Positions 18,501 through 25,870 of a DNA stretch of 64,000 nt are shown one piece after another (the first letter of the stretch is position 1; every line of letters begins with the position of its first letter). Source of the stretch: Candidatus Riflebacteria bacterium HGW-Riflebacteria-2 (GTDB taxonomy: Bacteria > Muiribacteriota > Ozemobacteria > Ozemobacterales > Ozemobacteraceae); contig PGYA01000017.1 of NCBI GenBank assembly GCA_002839435.1, forward strand, positions 22,075 to 86,074, given 5' to 3'. The notes under the pieces are model-generated. The model did no database searches. It saw only the letters and a program-made list of their open reading frames with translations, and was not told the origin of the DNA. The position numbers and the translations under genes are program-made.

Positions 18501-19367
18501 TGGCAGAATGAAGCCGACTTTAACTTTAATTTGCCGGCATACCGTAGTCTCACTTATTGTGAAACATCCTGGCGCGCAGACAGCAGGCTTGATTATGAAA
18601 GGGCAGGATTCCCCTATTCGATCGATACAAGGCGTTTTTCAAGACCGCTGGATGTACCCAGGCTTATAATGCGAAAGTTCAGACAGACGAGAAGCCAGAT
18701 AACAGACTACCGCGAAAAAGCGACAGTCACCTGTGCATACCCCTACAATGAATTGGCTGGTCTGAAAATACCTGCCAGACTTGAAACCAGTAACCTGCAC
18801 TGGATTATTCTGCTACGCAGTCTGCTGCAACTTGCTCTGAAATCGTCAGAATACTACTGCTCGACAGCCGCCGCCAGAATCAACGCCCCGAAATTTTCTG
18901 ATTTAAGGGCGAATGTTTCTACAAATTTCTGTGAAAGGGGAAATTCGTTCGATGCCGGCGACGTAAACGAACCGCTCTCAATAAATGAATTTCGCATGAC
19001 TGAAGGCTGGCGCCGGCGCATTTCCATAAGAACAGACGAAAACAATTTCTGTCTGAAACAGTGCATCCCGGTGCAAATGGCACACAGCGAATGGTCTGGC
19101 AGTAAAAGTGCCTGCAGCGAGCCAGACTGCACGTTATGCATGAGCCTGGAACAAAGGCCGCAATATCGAAGAAGCATGCAACTCTATATAGTTTATATGG
19201 GTATGAACCTGGACGATTACGACCTGTATCTTGGCATCGCAGACAAATCACTACGCGGACAACCCTTTGCTTTGTCTCTGGGCGCAGGCAAGTATCGCCA
19301 TCCAGAACTGCCTGAATGGATCGATCTGCCACAAATTCAGGAAAAGAGAGCCAGCATGCGGATATGA
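15510..19367 (+). CDS. Giant basic Pro/Arg/aromatic-rich protein of unknown family
   Basis: A 1285-residue protein with no domain I recognise and no signal peptide, transmembrane helix, coiled coil or P-loop. It is strikingly rich in Arg and Lys relative to Asp and Glu. Pro, Phe, Tyr, Cys and His are scattered in short segments such as RPKLSTFAAKGFSKV and FRPKIGRFANIP. The texture is the same as in the C-terminal part of the preceding gene, and no strict repeat is visible. A 3.9-kb open frame on the coding strand with ordinary codon use supports a real gene. Its ATG overlaps the previous stop (ATGA), so the two are made as a pair. It could be an intrinsically disordered scaffold or a beta-rich fibre. 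The function is unknown. Confidence 0.85.
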   Translation: MSFKQTNNPDAPIFDQPPKPVGKGFFIRRLMSLAGKPVLAEKNIPIRPSSDKLAGKCYVNRSAQLYHHQISEGFAQRFRPKIGRFANIPDTFADKCDNSGLGLAMLPERPKLSTFAAKGFSKVSAPMPEIGEPQSARDFFASRSDTRVVYNFMNSITDLAMLGIKTKLRSIKPGDLPGHISQIGRPGKYRPPTDRLPDKLSFSEQAVIFSTEFKSGNQMFKHFLPETCSFSPYPGDYGFLGIATAYIARQSKKAFSTDFSATMKRKNDSFDCRPEYARNLVLECHSELYTRPGASQAINSRLQSIKPSWPATLRELANCYINLKHVADHMDNAETRFGAQVTINPSRLTCFQAHLQTDKRADYQAGLFNNPLQNIACDAIRSRLKLKLTLRRARYKEPALTPVLLLRRKILPAKMLLPDKICARYSSLKVTGRKAIPQHSCMPATISSQHFALRRSGMRFLSARHARYCRNSLKACLTEGKERQSAGISKKLPFATLTSNNSLRPVFSVNRPSFESYKSIYLRPTPFIMRLSALDFTDIFLPERKRRAVPTEMTFSSDMTPQVLRRRNSLKSLRFKLYRIENGLCEMALRAPRRIKLPPQSFTIMVSEACLVMSDSAVCYLTAADRTYIPGYRGRLEKFKTGECAPGQITNQIPLRMQIMGDQATKTISQLHFISPPDWVYTEKKYHGKIRLAPYPFGFPAFSQPQGTFRPLESAVTFTYLLINKIRIDIRDSYFPAREKVFLPPLSLRNPRRFLYPQAIKHGTEKEQYIKPDASLRGAIKTPLKISAFSYDWGLRKSRVLQSLIVFTTLKAHQRRRCDDSFACSTLEKSFQFIRPVSRLPELQIPGVKRLLLSCARFFSPRLRPATHLNSQSKVMRQERKTEHRLKIPDVEVFSGLACHMHVFAPRTYKVEAEFHEQQKCSGSSLAYKQRLRTYMFPWQPNINLAEGFEIYRAHDEPLLDRLTFFDQISLENCVMSFGRIKIGSPLAGCIGSGLARWQNEADFNFNLPAYRSLTYCETSWRADSRLDYERAGFPYSIDTRRFSRPLDVPRLIMRKFRQTRSQITDYREKATVTCAYPYNELAGLKIPARLETSNLHWIILLRSLLQLALKSSEYYCSTAAARINAPKFSDLRANVSTNFCERGNSFDAGDVNEPLSINEFRMTEGWRRRISIRTDENNFCLKQCIPVQMAHSEWSGSKSACSEPDCTLCMSLEQRPQYRRSMQLYIVYMGMNLDDYDLYLGIADKSLRGQPFALSLGAGKYRHPELPEWIDLPQIQEKRASMRI

Positions 19368-19405
19368 GCGCCAGGAGAAATCAGCCTGTTTTTTAGCTTC
19401 TGACG

Positions 19406-19434
19406 TTGACTTGCGTAGTGCGAGAGATTAAAAT
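19406..19434 (+). promoter_or_regulatory. Sigma70-type promoter before the PP2C gene
   Basis: TTGACT (19406-19411), a 17-nt spacer and TAAAAT (19429-19434) match the housekeeping consensus well. The leader would be about 22 nt and includes GGGAGAAA before the ATG at 19463. The phosphatase and following genes can therefore be transcribed independently of the giant genes. Confidence 0.65.
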
Positions 19435-19462
19435 GCTGTAAAGCTGAAGCGGGAGAAATTAC

Positions 19463-20248
19463 ATGAGATTCTTTACCCTGAGCGATAAAGGCAAAGTGCG
19501 CCCTAATAACGAGGATTATGCCGAAAGTCTTGCAATGCAGTATTGTGGGCCACTCGGCAACAAAATAGAATTGACGGCACTGATACTCGCAGATGGAATG
19601 GGAGGAGCGGCGGCCGGCGAATACGCATCAACTCTGGCTGTTCAAACGGTCAAGGAAAACATGGCCAGAAATCTTTTCGAAAAGCAGCCTGAGTATCTGT
19701 TGAACTCGGACAAGACTGTCTTTCTGGAAGAATGCTTCGTGAAAGCCAACACCGCCATTTATAGCAAAGCCTGCGAAAACCCCGACATGGAAGGCATGGG
19801 AACCACCATCGTCGTCGCCCTGATCTACCGCGATTCTCTTGCTCTGGCTCATGTTGGCGACAGTCGAGGCTATCGTTTCCGCCGAAATGAACTGACTGCC
19901 ATAACCAGAGATCATTCGCTGGTGCAGGAATTTGTCGAAGCTGGCAGAATTACCGCGAAAGAAGCTTTTACGCACCCGCAACGCAATGTAATTACGCGCG
20001 CGCTGGGGATTGGCGAAAAGACAGAAGTCGATCGCAAAAATATGGTTCTTGAGAAAGGCGATCTGCTGCTGCTCTGCTCAGACGGTCTCTGCGGCTTCGT
20101 TCAAGACGAAGATATCAGCAGGGTAATCGCCAATGTTTTTTCACCTGAGGGCACCGACCTCGAACTGCTGGCCAACAACTTGATCAAAGCTTCATACCTT
20201 AATGGCGCTGGCGACAATGTCAGCGTCTGCCTGTATCAGCACATATAA
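19463..20248 (+). CDS. PP2C-family serine/threonine phosphatase
   Basis: A 261-residue metal-dependent phosphatase of the Stp1/PrpC type, cytosolic. Motifs in order are LSDKGKVRPNNEDY near the N-terminus, ADGMGGAAAGEYA, HVGDSRGY, RDHSLVQEFVEAG, LLLLCSDGLCG and NGAGDNVSV. All four metal-binding Asp positions look intact. Family members reverse Hanks-type Ser/Thr kinase phosphorylation, but no kinase lies in the window. It sits between the giant basic protein and the coiled-coil protein, so it may regulate this cluster. It has its own promoter and a GGGAGAAATTAC ribosome site. Confidence 0.95.
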   Translation: MRFFTLSDKGKVRPNNEDYAESLAMQYCGPLGNKIELTALILADGMGGAAAGEYASTLAVQTVKENMARNLFEKQPEYLLNSDKTVFLEECFVKANTAIYSKACENPDMEGMGTTIVVALIYRDSLALAHVGDSRGYRFRRNELTAITRDHSLVQEFVEAGRITAKEAFTHPQRNVITRALGIGEKTEVDRKNMVLEKGDLLLLCSDGLCGFVQDEDISRVIANVFSPEGTDLELLANNLIKASYLNGAGDNVSVCLYQHI

Positions 20249-20258
20249 AACACACCGG

Positions 20259-21848
20259 ATGGAAAAAAAGCCTGCCAATCACGAGCTCAACGCAGCTGAA
20301 CAGCTTGATGCGCTCGAAATAGTCTGTCGCAGTCTGGCCGCCGTTTTAAAAAAGCGGGCAGATGAAGAACCTGACGGTGGAATGGCAGGCTTCTTCGAGC
20401 AGCTCGAAGGCATAGATTTTGCCTATCTGCGGCGGCAACTTGGCGGTGAACCCGATACCCTTTCGATGCTGGCTGAACTCAAGTCGGTAACTCAGGAAAA
20501 AGACCAGAAGATAATCGAATTCAAAACCAGTCTTGCCGATCTGGTGGTCGAAAACCGCAATCTGCAAAAGCAGCACCAGGCACTGCAGGATAGATTCAAC
20601 AGTCTGAATTCGCAGCTTAACCAGATGCAGCTGCACAGCAAAGATCTGAGTCTGAAACATTCAGCTGCCACCGCCAACCTGGAAGCACGCGAAAAAGAGC
20701 TGGAAACCGCCAACAGCGAGCTGCAGGAGCTGCGGGCGCGCAGCTATCACCTTAAAAGCCTGTGTGCTGATTACGAAGATCAGATTAAAAAGCAGGAACA
20801 GGAGCTGTCCGCGACTCTTGCCGAGAATTCCTGCCTTAAGCAGAGCAGCGAAAAAGCAGTCAGCGACCTGGATCATGTCGCAAACAGCAATCGGCAGCTG
20901 CGCCTGTCACTTGAATCTCTGCAACAGCGCGAATCAGAGCTGGAAAACACAATAGATGCCCTGCAACGCGAAAAGAATCACGTTCAGATGCAACTGAACC
21001 GTATGCTTACCGGGCTAAACAAAATGGCGGTGTATCAGCAGCCCGACAATACATCCCAGGAATCCTCACTGCTCGAGCCCAGAACTTTGGCGCCCTATCT
21101 TCCTTTCTGCTTTCCAGAAAGGCTGCCGGCAGCCATCAGTTTCAGACGCGAAATTCGGCTTAAGCAGCCGGCGTCACTGCAACGACGCAAGCTGCCTGCG
21201 CCAAAGAGTTTTTCTCAGTTCAGTGGGCAGGAAGAGCCTGTGATGCCGGCTCATATCAGGACACAGGCCGCGCGAATGAAAACTTCACTGAAAAAGCCTT
21301 TTGAGATGAAGTTTCATGCAGTATACCGAGTGCAGCCGAAGCTCAGCATAGCGCTGGACGTAGGCCACACACTCCGATTCAATGATGATTTTGCCTTGCT
21401 TTACAAGCCGCCGGTTTCATACAACACCCTGCAAACAACCAGCAGTCGCACGGTAACAATGCTGATATCGCGCAAGCTTAGAGAAGACGAAATATTCACC
21501 AGATCTTATAATCTGTTTATGAACTACCTGATCCGGGAAATTGTCGAACGTAATTTCAAATCTGATGACCTGTTCACCATTACCATGAATGCTGAAAAAG
21601 CCGAAATGGAAAAGCCGGGCGAATTGAAAAATACAAATATTTTTCTTGAAACACTTGCTTTCAGACACCGGTTCCAACTACAATCGCAGAGAATCAAAAT
21701 GGCTGACGCTAGCTTTAATTACAGCTTCAAACGCAGCAACCGCCTGAAATCAGTTCTAGAGATGTTTGGAAACACCATCAATTCGATGGTGCAAAAGTAT
21801 GATATCGTCGCCGCGCCCCGGCACGGCAACAGCGAACCCGAAAAATAA
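20259..21848 (+). CDS. Coiled-coil protein with a giant-like basic C-terminal half
   Basis: A 529-residue protein. Residues about 70-270 form a long coiled coil with heptads such as LEAREKELETANSELQELRA. The C-terminal half (about 280-529) is Pro/Arg/Phe-rich (for example LAPYLPFCFPERLPAAISF and KFHAVYRVQPKLSIALD). It has the same texture as the two giant proteins upstream, which suggests a related fold or partner. The start ATG at 20259 is 10 nt after the PP2C stop and has only weak ribosome-site sequence, so re-initiation is likely. The longer frame overlaps the phosphatase and was not used. It has no membrane segment. It may dimerise and bridge the giants. Confidence 0.85.
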   Translation: MEKKPANHELNAAEQLDALEIVCRSLAAVLKKRADEEPDGGMAGFFEQLEGIDFAYLRRQLGGEPDTLSMLAELKSVTQEKDQKIIEFKTSLADLVVENRNLQKQHQALQDRFNSLNSQLNQMQLHSKDLSLKHSAATANLEAREKELETANSELQELRARSYHLKSLCADYEDQIKKQEQELSATLAENSCLKQSSEKAVSDLDHVANSNRQLRLSLESLQQRESELENTIDALQREKNHVQMQLNRMLTGLNKMAVYQQPDNTSQESSLLEPRTLAPYLPFCFPERLPAAISFRREIRLKQPASLQRRKLPAPKSFSQFSGQEEPVMPAHIRTQAARMKTSLKKPFEMKFHAVYRVQPKLSIALDVGHTLRFNDDFALLYKPPVSYNTLQTTSSRTVTMLISRKLREDEIFTRSYNLFMNYLIREIVERNFKSDDLFTITMNAEKAEMEKPGELKNTNIFLETLAFRHRFQLQSQRIKMADASFNYSFKRSNRLKSVLEMFGNTINSMVQKYDIVAAPRHGNSEPEK

Positions 21849-21872
21849 AACAAAGTAGAGTTTGGAGGCCTT

Positions 21873-24011
21873 ATGAAGCGTACTTATCTGCAGGACGAAG
21901 CAAATACCCATTACAACCTTGGCATAGCCTATTACACCAAGGGGCAGTATGAGCAGGCAATCGCTGAATGGGTGCAGTCACTGATCAAGAACCCACAGAA
22001 CAGCGAAGCCAGATTCAAACTCGGCGTTGCCTATTACCAGCTGAATCGCATCGATGAAGCCCTTAAGGAATGGGAAATCGCGGTTTCGCTTGACCCGCAG
22101 AATTACGAGGTGCTGCATAACCTCGGTATCGCTTATTACAACAAAGGCGAAGATTCAAAGGCCATCGACTACTGGGAAAAATGCCTCGAAGTCAGAAGCC
22201 ATGACCCCGAGATTCACTTCAAACTTGGTATCGCTTACTACAACCTTGGCAAGGAAGATCAGGCCATCGCCCTCTGGGAGAAAGCTGCGAATCTCAACCC
22301 GGATGACGCCGACATTTTCTTCAGGCTGGGTGTCGCCTATTACAACAAGGGACTCGACGACAAGTCAGTTATTGCCTTTTCGAAGTCGATAGAGCTCAAC
22401 CCCAAAAACTCCGAGGCACACAACAACCTGGCAATCGTCTTTTACCGCCTTGAAATGTTCCAGCAGGCGATTGACGAGTGGAAAAAAGCTCTCGCACTCA
22501 GCCCCCGCCAGCCAGAAATTTTTAACAACCTCGGCAATGCTTACAGCAAGCTAAATCAGCATCGAGAAGCCATCGAAACCTGGCAGAAGATTCTCGATCT
22601 GACCCCTGACAGTTCTGAAGTCTACTTCAAGCTCGGCTCAGCCTACGGCAAACTCGACGATCTCGAAAAGGCCATTAAAAGCTGGGAAAAGTGTATTTCG
22701 CTCAACCCCAACGACATCGAAGCCCATTTCAATCTGGGCGTAGCGCAATACAATTCTGGCAATTTCCAGAAAGCTATCACCTACTGGAACACAGTGCGCG
22801 AGAAACGTAGCGAAGACGCGGATATCTGCGAAAAAATCGGTAACGCCTATTGCGGCCTCGAAGATTTTGCCGAAGCCGCCAAGTTCTGGAACCGCGCCAT
22901 TTCTTATGTCAGCGATGACCCGCAGCTGTATCACAAGCTGGGGATCGCCTATTCAAAGCTTAACAAAACACAGGAAGCGATTTTTCAGTGGCAGAAAGCC
23001 ATTGAGATAGACTCAGACCATTTTGAGGCGCACCATAACCTCGGTATTGCCTTTTACAACCTGCAACGCTTTGATGAAGCCCTCTCCGAATGGGAAAAAG
23101 CAAAGGCCCTCAATCCGACCGATCCCGATCTCTACTTCAAGCTGGGGCACGCATACCGGCAGAAGCGCAAACTCGACAACGCCATTTCCAGCTGGAAAAA
23201 GACGATCGAACTCGATCCCAACAACCCCAATACCCATTTTGTTCTGGGCAACGCCTACGACGAAAAGGGCCTCATCGACGACGCCATACTGTCATGGCGC
23301 AAAGTTGTAGAACTGGCGCCCAACGATGTAGATGCGCACAACAACCTTGGTATCGCCTATTTTCAGAAAAATATGTTCGATCAGGCCATCTCAGAATGGG
23401 AAGACGCGATCAGGATCACCCCCGAAAACGGCGAACTCTACAACAAACTCGGTATTGCCTATATCAAGCTTGAACTGTTTGACAAAGCGGTTGAGTGCTG
23501 GGAGAAAGCGCTTAAATACAAACCTGAAGACGCCGACATTCTCTCGAACCTGGCTACTGCCTACCACAATCGTGAGATGTATGACAAAGCCATCGAAATC
23601 TGGAAAAGAGTCATCAAATACAACCCGCAGGATTCAGAAGCCCGCAACAAGCTGGGCATCGCCTATTACAACAAGGGTATGTATGATCAGGCCATTGATC
23701 TCTGGAAGAAAGCCATCGAGCTTAATCCCAAAGATGCTGCCGCCTATTACAATATCGGCACCGAAGAATTCGAGAAGGGCCGCATAAACGAAGCCATCAG
23801 CGCCTATATGAAAGTTCTCGAAATCGACCCGAAGTTCATTCAGGTTTATTATAATCTGGCGGTTATCTACGCCCGCAAGCGCCAGTTCAGAGATGCCATT
23901 GATGCCTCCCGCAGGTTCCTTGGTCATACGCCGACTGGAGTTGAGGCAGACAATCTCAAGACCCTCATCGAGCAGTGCGAAAAGGAAATGGAACAGGAAA
24001 TCGAAGTTTAA
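21873..24011 (+). CDS. 712-residue TPR repeat protein
   Basis: Almost the whole protein consists of about 20 tandem 34-residue TPR units. The consensus includes HxNLGIAYYNKGxxDxAIxxW and xKALxLNPxxxEA, and Trp at the eighth position of helix B is unusually regular (IDYWEKCLEV, ALSEWEKAKALNP, AIDLWKKAIELNP). There is no signal peptide or membrane segment. A GGAGGCC ribosome site precedes the ATG by 4-5 nt. It is a cytosolic solenoid scaffold, probably for the neighbouring PP2C, coiled-coil and giant proteins, though this is inferred from linkage only. The next gene is convergent. Confidence 0.93.
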   Translation: MKRTYLQDEANTHYNLGIAYYTKGQYEQAIAEWVQSLIKNPQNSEARFKLGVAYYQLNRIDEALKEWEIAVSLDPQNYEVLHNLGIAYYNKGEDSKAIDYWEKCLEVRSHDPEIHFKLGIAYYNLGKEDQAIALWEKAANLNPDDADIFFRLGVAYYNKGLDDKSVIAFSKSIELNPKNSEAHNNLAIVFYRLEMFQQAIDEWKKALALSPRQPEIFNNLGNAYSKLNQHREAIETWQKILDLTPDSSEVYFKLGSAYGKLDDLEKAIKSWEKCISLNPNDIEAHFNLGVAQYNSGNFQKAITYWNTVREKRSEDADICEKIGNAYCGLEDFAEAAKFWNRAISYVSDDPQLYHKLGIAYSKLNKTQEAIFQWQKAIEIDSDHFEAHHNLGIAFYNLQRFDEALSEWEKAKALNPTDPDLYFKLGHAYRQKRKLDNAISSWKKTIELDPNNPNTHFVLGNAYDEKGLIDDAILSWRKVVELAPNDVDAHNNLGIAYFQKNMFDQAISEWEDAIRITPENGELYNKLGIAYIKLELFDKAVECWEKALKYKPEDADILSNLATAYHNREMYDKAIEIWKRVIKYNPQDSEARNKLGIAYYNKGMYDQAIDLWKKAIELNPKDAAAYYNIGTEEFEKGRINEAISAYMKVLEIDPKFIQVYYNLAVIYARKRQFRDAIDASRRFLGHTPTGVEADNLKTLIEQCEKEMEQEIEV
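21900..23980 (+). repeat. Tandem TPR-coding repeats, about 102 bp each
   Basis: Roughly 20 in-frame 102-bp units recur through the gene, each encoding GIAYYNK-type helix A and EAIxxWxKAIxLxP-type helix B. They are divergent at nucleotide level, as expected for old protein repeats rather than recent duplications. Confidence 0.8.
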
Positions 24012-24029
24012 GACTGGCGCTCAGCCCGC

Positions 24030-25823
24030 TTAATCGAGGTTTTTCCAGTCCATGTGAATGTATTCAGAACCGCTGTCAGCAACCCCGGCAATCAGGTTGT
24101 CGCCGGGTTGCCAGACGGTCTGGTTCTCGCTGCGATAAAAACACTTGCCCTCAAATACTCGGGCCAGCGGCATTTTGACTGTCGCTGTATATTCGTCATC
24201 AGAGATTTTCTGCATTGGCAATGCTTTGCGACCATCGGTGCTCCAGTCGCCGAGTTCGGGGAAATTGCCGGTAAAAAAGACCTTGGCTTTTTCCGGCAGA
24301 TAAGAGGCTTTGAGCTTAAGAGTTACCGTGCGGCTGCCCCAGGCCTTTTCGTCGAAAAAGCGCCGCTGCCAATGCCTGAATAGCTTCTCGTAGTGACCGG
24401 TCTGCACATCGGCAATAAATACGGCAAAGCTTTTTCCGGCGAGTGAGGTCTGCAGACGGCCCTGGCGAACGATCGCGCGAGCTGATCCGATTTTTGAGTC
24501 CATGACTTTCGGTAGCCCTGACGCGTCTAAGGCAAAGTCTATCTGTTGCGGCTGCTCGCCGTTATTAATAACAACAACAGCCATCTGATCGGGCATCAGC
24601 CTGGCAAAAGCATAAATGGTGGCATCGGCATGCAGATTACACTGCAGACCACGACGCAAAGCCGGGCTGCTTTTACGCAGAGCGATAAGATCACGGGTAA
24701 ATCTGAAAAGTCCACTGCCGGTATCGAACAGCATCGAGCGCCGGTTCTCTGGCTCAGGATTGTGAGCACCTGCCAGACCCTGTTCATTGCCATAGTTCAG
24801 CGTGGGTATACCGCGCGCGGTCAGCAAAAAAGCCAGCGCCAGGCGATACTTGCTCTCGTCGTTGCCACATGAAGTGATAAAACGATCGAGATCATGATTG
24901 TCGAGAAAAGTTGCCAGCAGGCCGGCGTCAGGATAATTGCGGTCGAAATAGATGCGCGAAGCCAGTCGGCGCATGTCGGCGCCATCGGCAAAGACATCCT
25001 TCATCGTGTAATACAGCGGAAAATCAAACAGACTGTTGAAGCCTCCTTCTTTCCAGACTGCAAGAGTCGCCTTGGGGTCGCCATTCAGGTATTCGCCAAG
25101 CTGCAGAAACCCCGGGCCACCGTCAGCCTGCGATGAAGCATTGAAATCACGCCAGAAATCAAGAGGGACATGCTTGACCGCGTCGAGTCTGAAACCATCT
25201 GGTTGCAGGCGCTCGATCCAATGCCTTGCCACCAGCCGAAAAAATGTCTTAACCACTGGCTTGTGCGAGGCAAAGTCTGGCAGACCAAAAATTCGGCGAT
25301 TGATCAGCTGCTCGGAGTCGTTCCAGTCTGCGATATCAAGAGGCGGATTGAACCATTCAGGGTTTGCCTCGGCAAAGGGCGCATCGTAACCCATGTGATT
25401 GACAACCATATCGAGAACCAGCTTCATGTCTGAGCCACGCAGACGCCGGCGCAGTTCGAGCAGCTCTTCTTCACTACCAAAGCGCGAATCGACTGACCAG
25501 AAGTCATGCACCCAGTAACCATGATAAGGCTGATGCTTGAAGAAGCGTTCCTGGCGGTTGGTAAAAAAGGGACTGAGCCAGATCCCGGTAACACCGAGGT
25601 TTTCAAGATAGTTCAGTCTTTGCAGCAGACCCGCAATGTCGCCGCCATGAAACCCGTTAATATCAGAGGTATCGACCGCATGGTCGTTGCCGGTGTCGCC
25701 ATTGGAGAAGCGATCGATAAAGACAAAATAGAGAACCTGGTCTTTCCAGTCCTGCATGGATTTTGCGCTGAGCGGCATGGCAGCTAGAACTGCCATAAGC
25801 AGCAGGGTTATGGTCTTTTTCAT
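24030..25823 (-). CDS. GH13 alpha-amylase with C-terminal starch-binding domain
   Basis: A 597-residue exported glycosidase. A signal peptide (about 1-20, ending PLSAK) is followed by a GH13 barrel. Active-site residues are visible: Asp214 in GFRLDAVKHV, Glu244 in LQLGEYLNGD, and His310-Asp311 in FLDNHDLDRF. A C-terminal region from about 490 resembles CBM20, with VFFTGNFPELGDW. It most likely cleaves alpha-1,4-glucans in the periplasm or outside the cell. The ATG at 25823 has only a weak ribosome site. It ends 18 nt from the convergent TPR gene. Confidence 0.93.
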   Translation of the reverse strand: MKKTITLLLMAVLAAMPLSAKSMQDWKDQVLYFVFIDRFSNGDTGNDHAVDTSDINGFHGGDIAGLLQRLNYLENLGVTGIWLSPFFTNRQERFFKHQPYHGYWVHDFWSVDSRFGSEEELLELRRRLRGSDMKLVLDMVVNHMGYDAPFAEANPEWFNPPLDIADWNDSEQLINRRIFGLPDFASHKPVVKTFFRLVARHWIERLQPDGFRLDAVKHVPLDFWRDFNASSQADGGPGFLQLGEYLNGDPKATLAVWKEGGFNSLFDFPLYYTMKDVFADGADMRRLASRIYFDRNYPDAGLLATFLDNHDLDRFITSCGNDESKYRLALAFLLTARGIPTLNYGNEQGLAGAHNPEPENRRSMLFDTGSGLFRFTRDLIALRKSSPALRRGLQCNLHADATIYAFARLMPDQMAVVVINNGEQPQQIDFALDASGLPKVMDSKIGSARAIVRQGRLQTSLAGKSFAVFIADVQTGHYEKLFRHWQRRFFDEKAWGSRTVTLKLKASYLPEKAKVFFTGNFPELGDWSTDGRKALPMQKISDDEYTATVKMPLARVFEGKCFYRSENQTVWQPGDNLIAGVADSGSEYIHMDWKNLD

Positions 25824-25870
25824 AATCTGGTCAACCTTTCAAAACATGAATCATAAGCCCTGCCGACCAG

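Noticed and set aside
19463..24011. A Ser/Thr kinase partner or a type VI/type VII locus for the PP2C gene
   Set aside because: No kinase, FHA, Hcp, VgrG, TssB/C or EssC-like sequence is found in the window.
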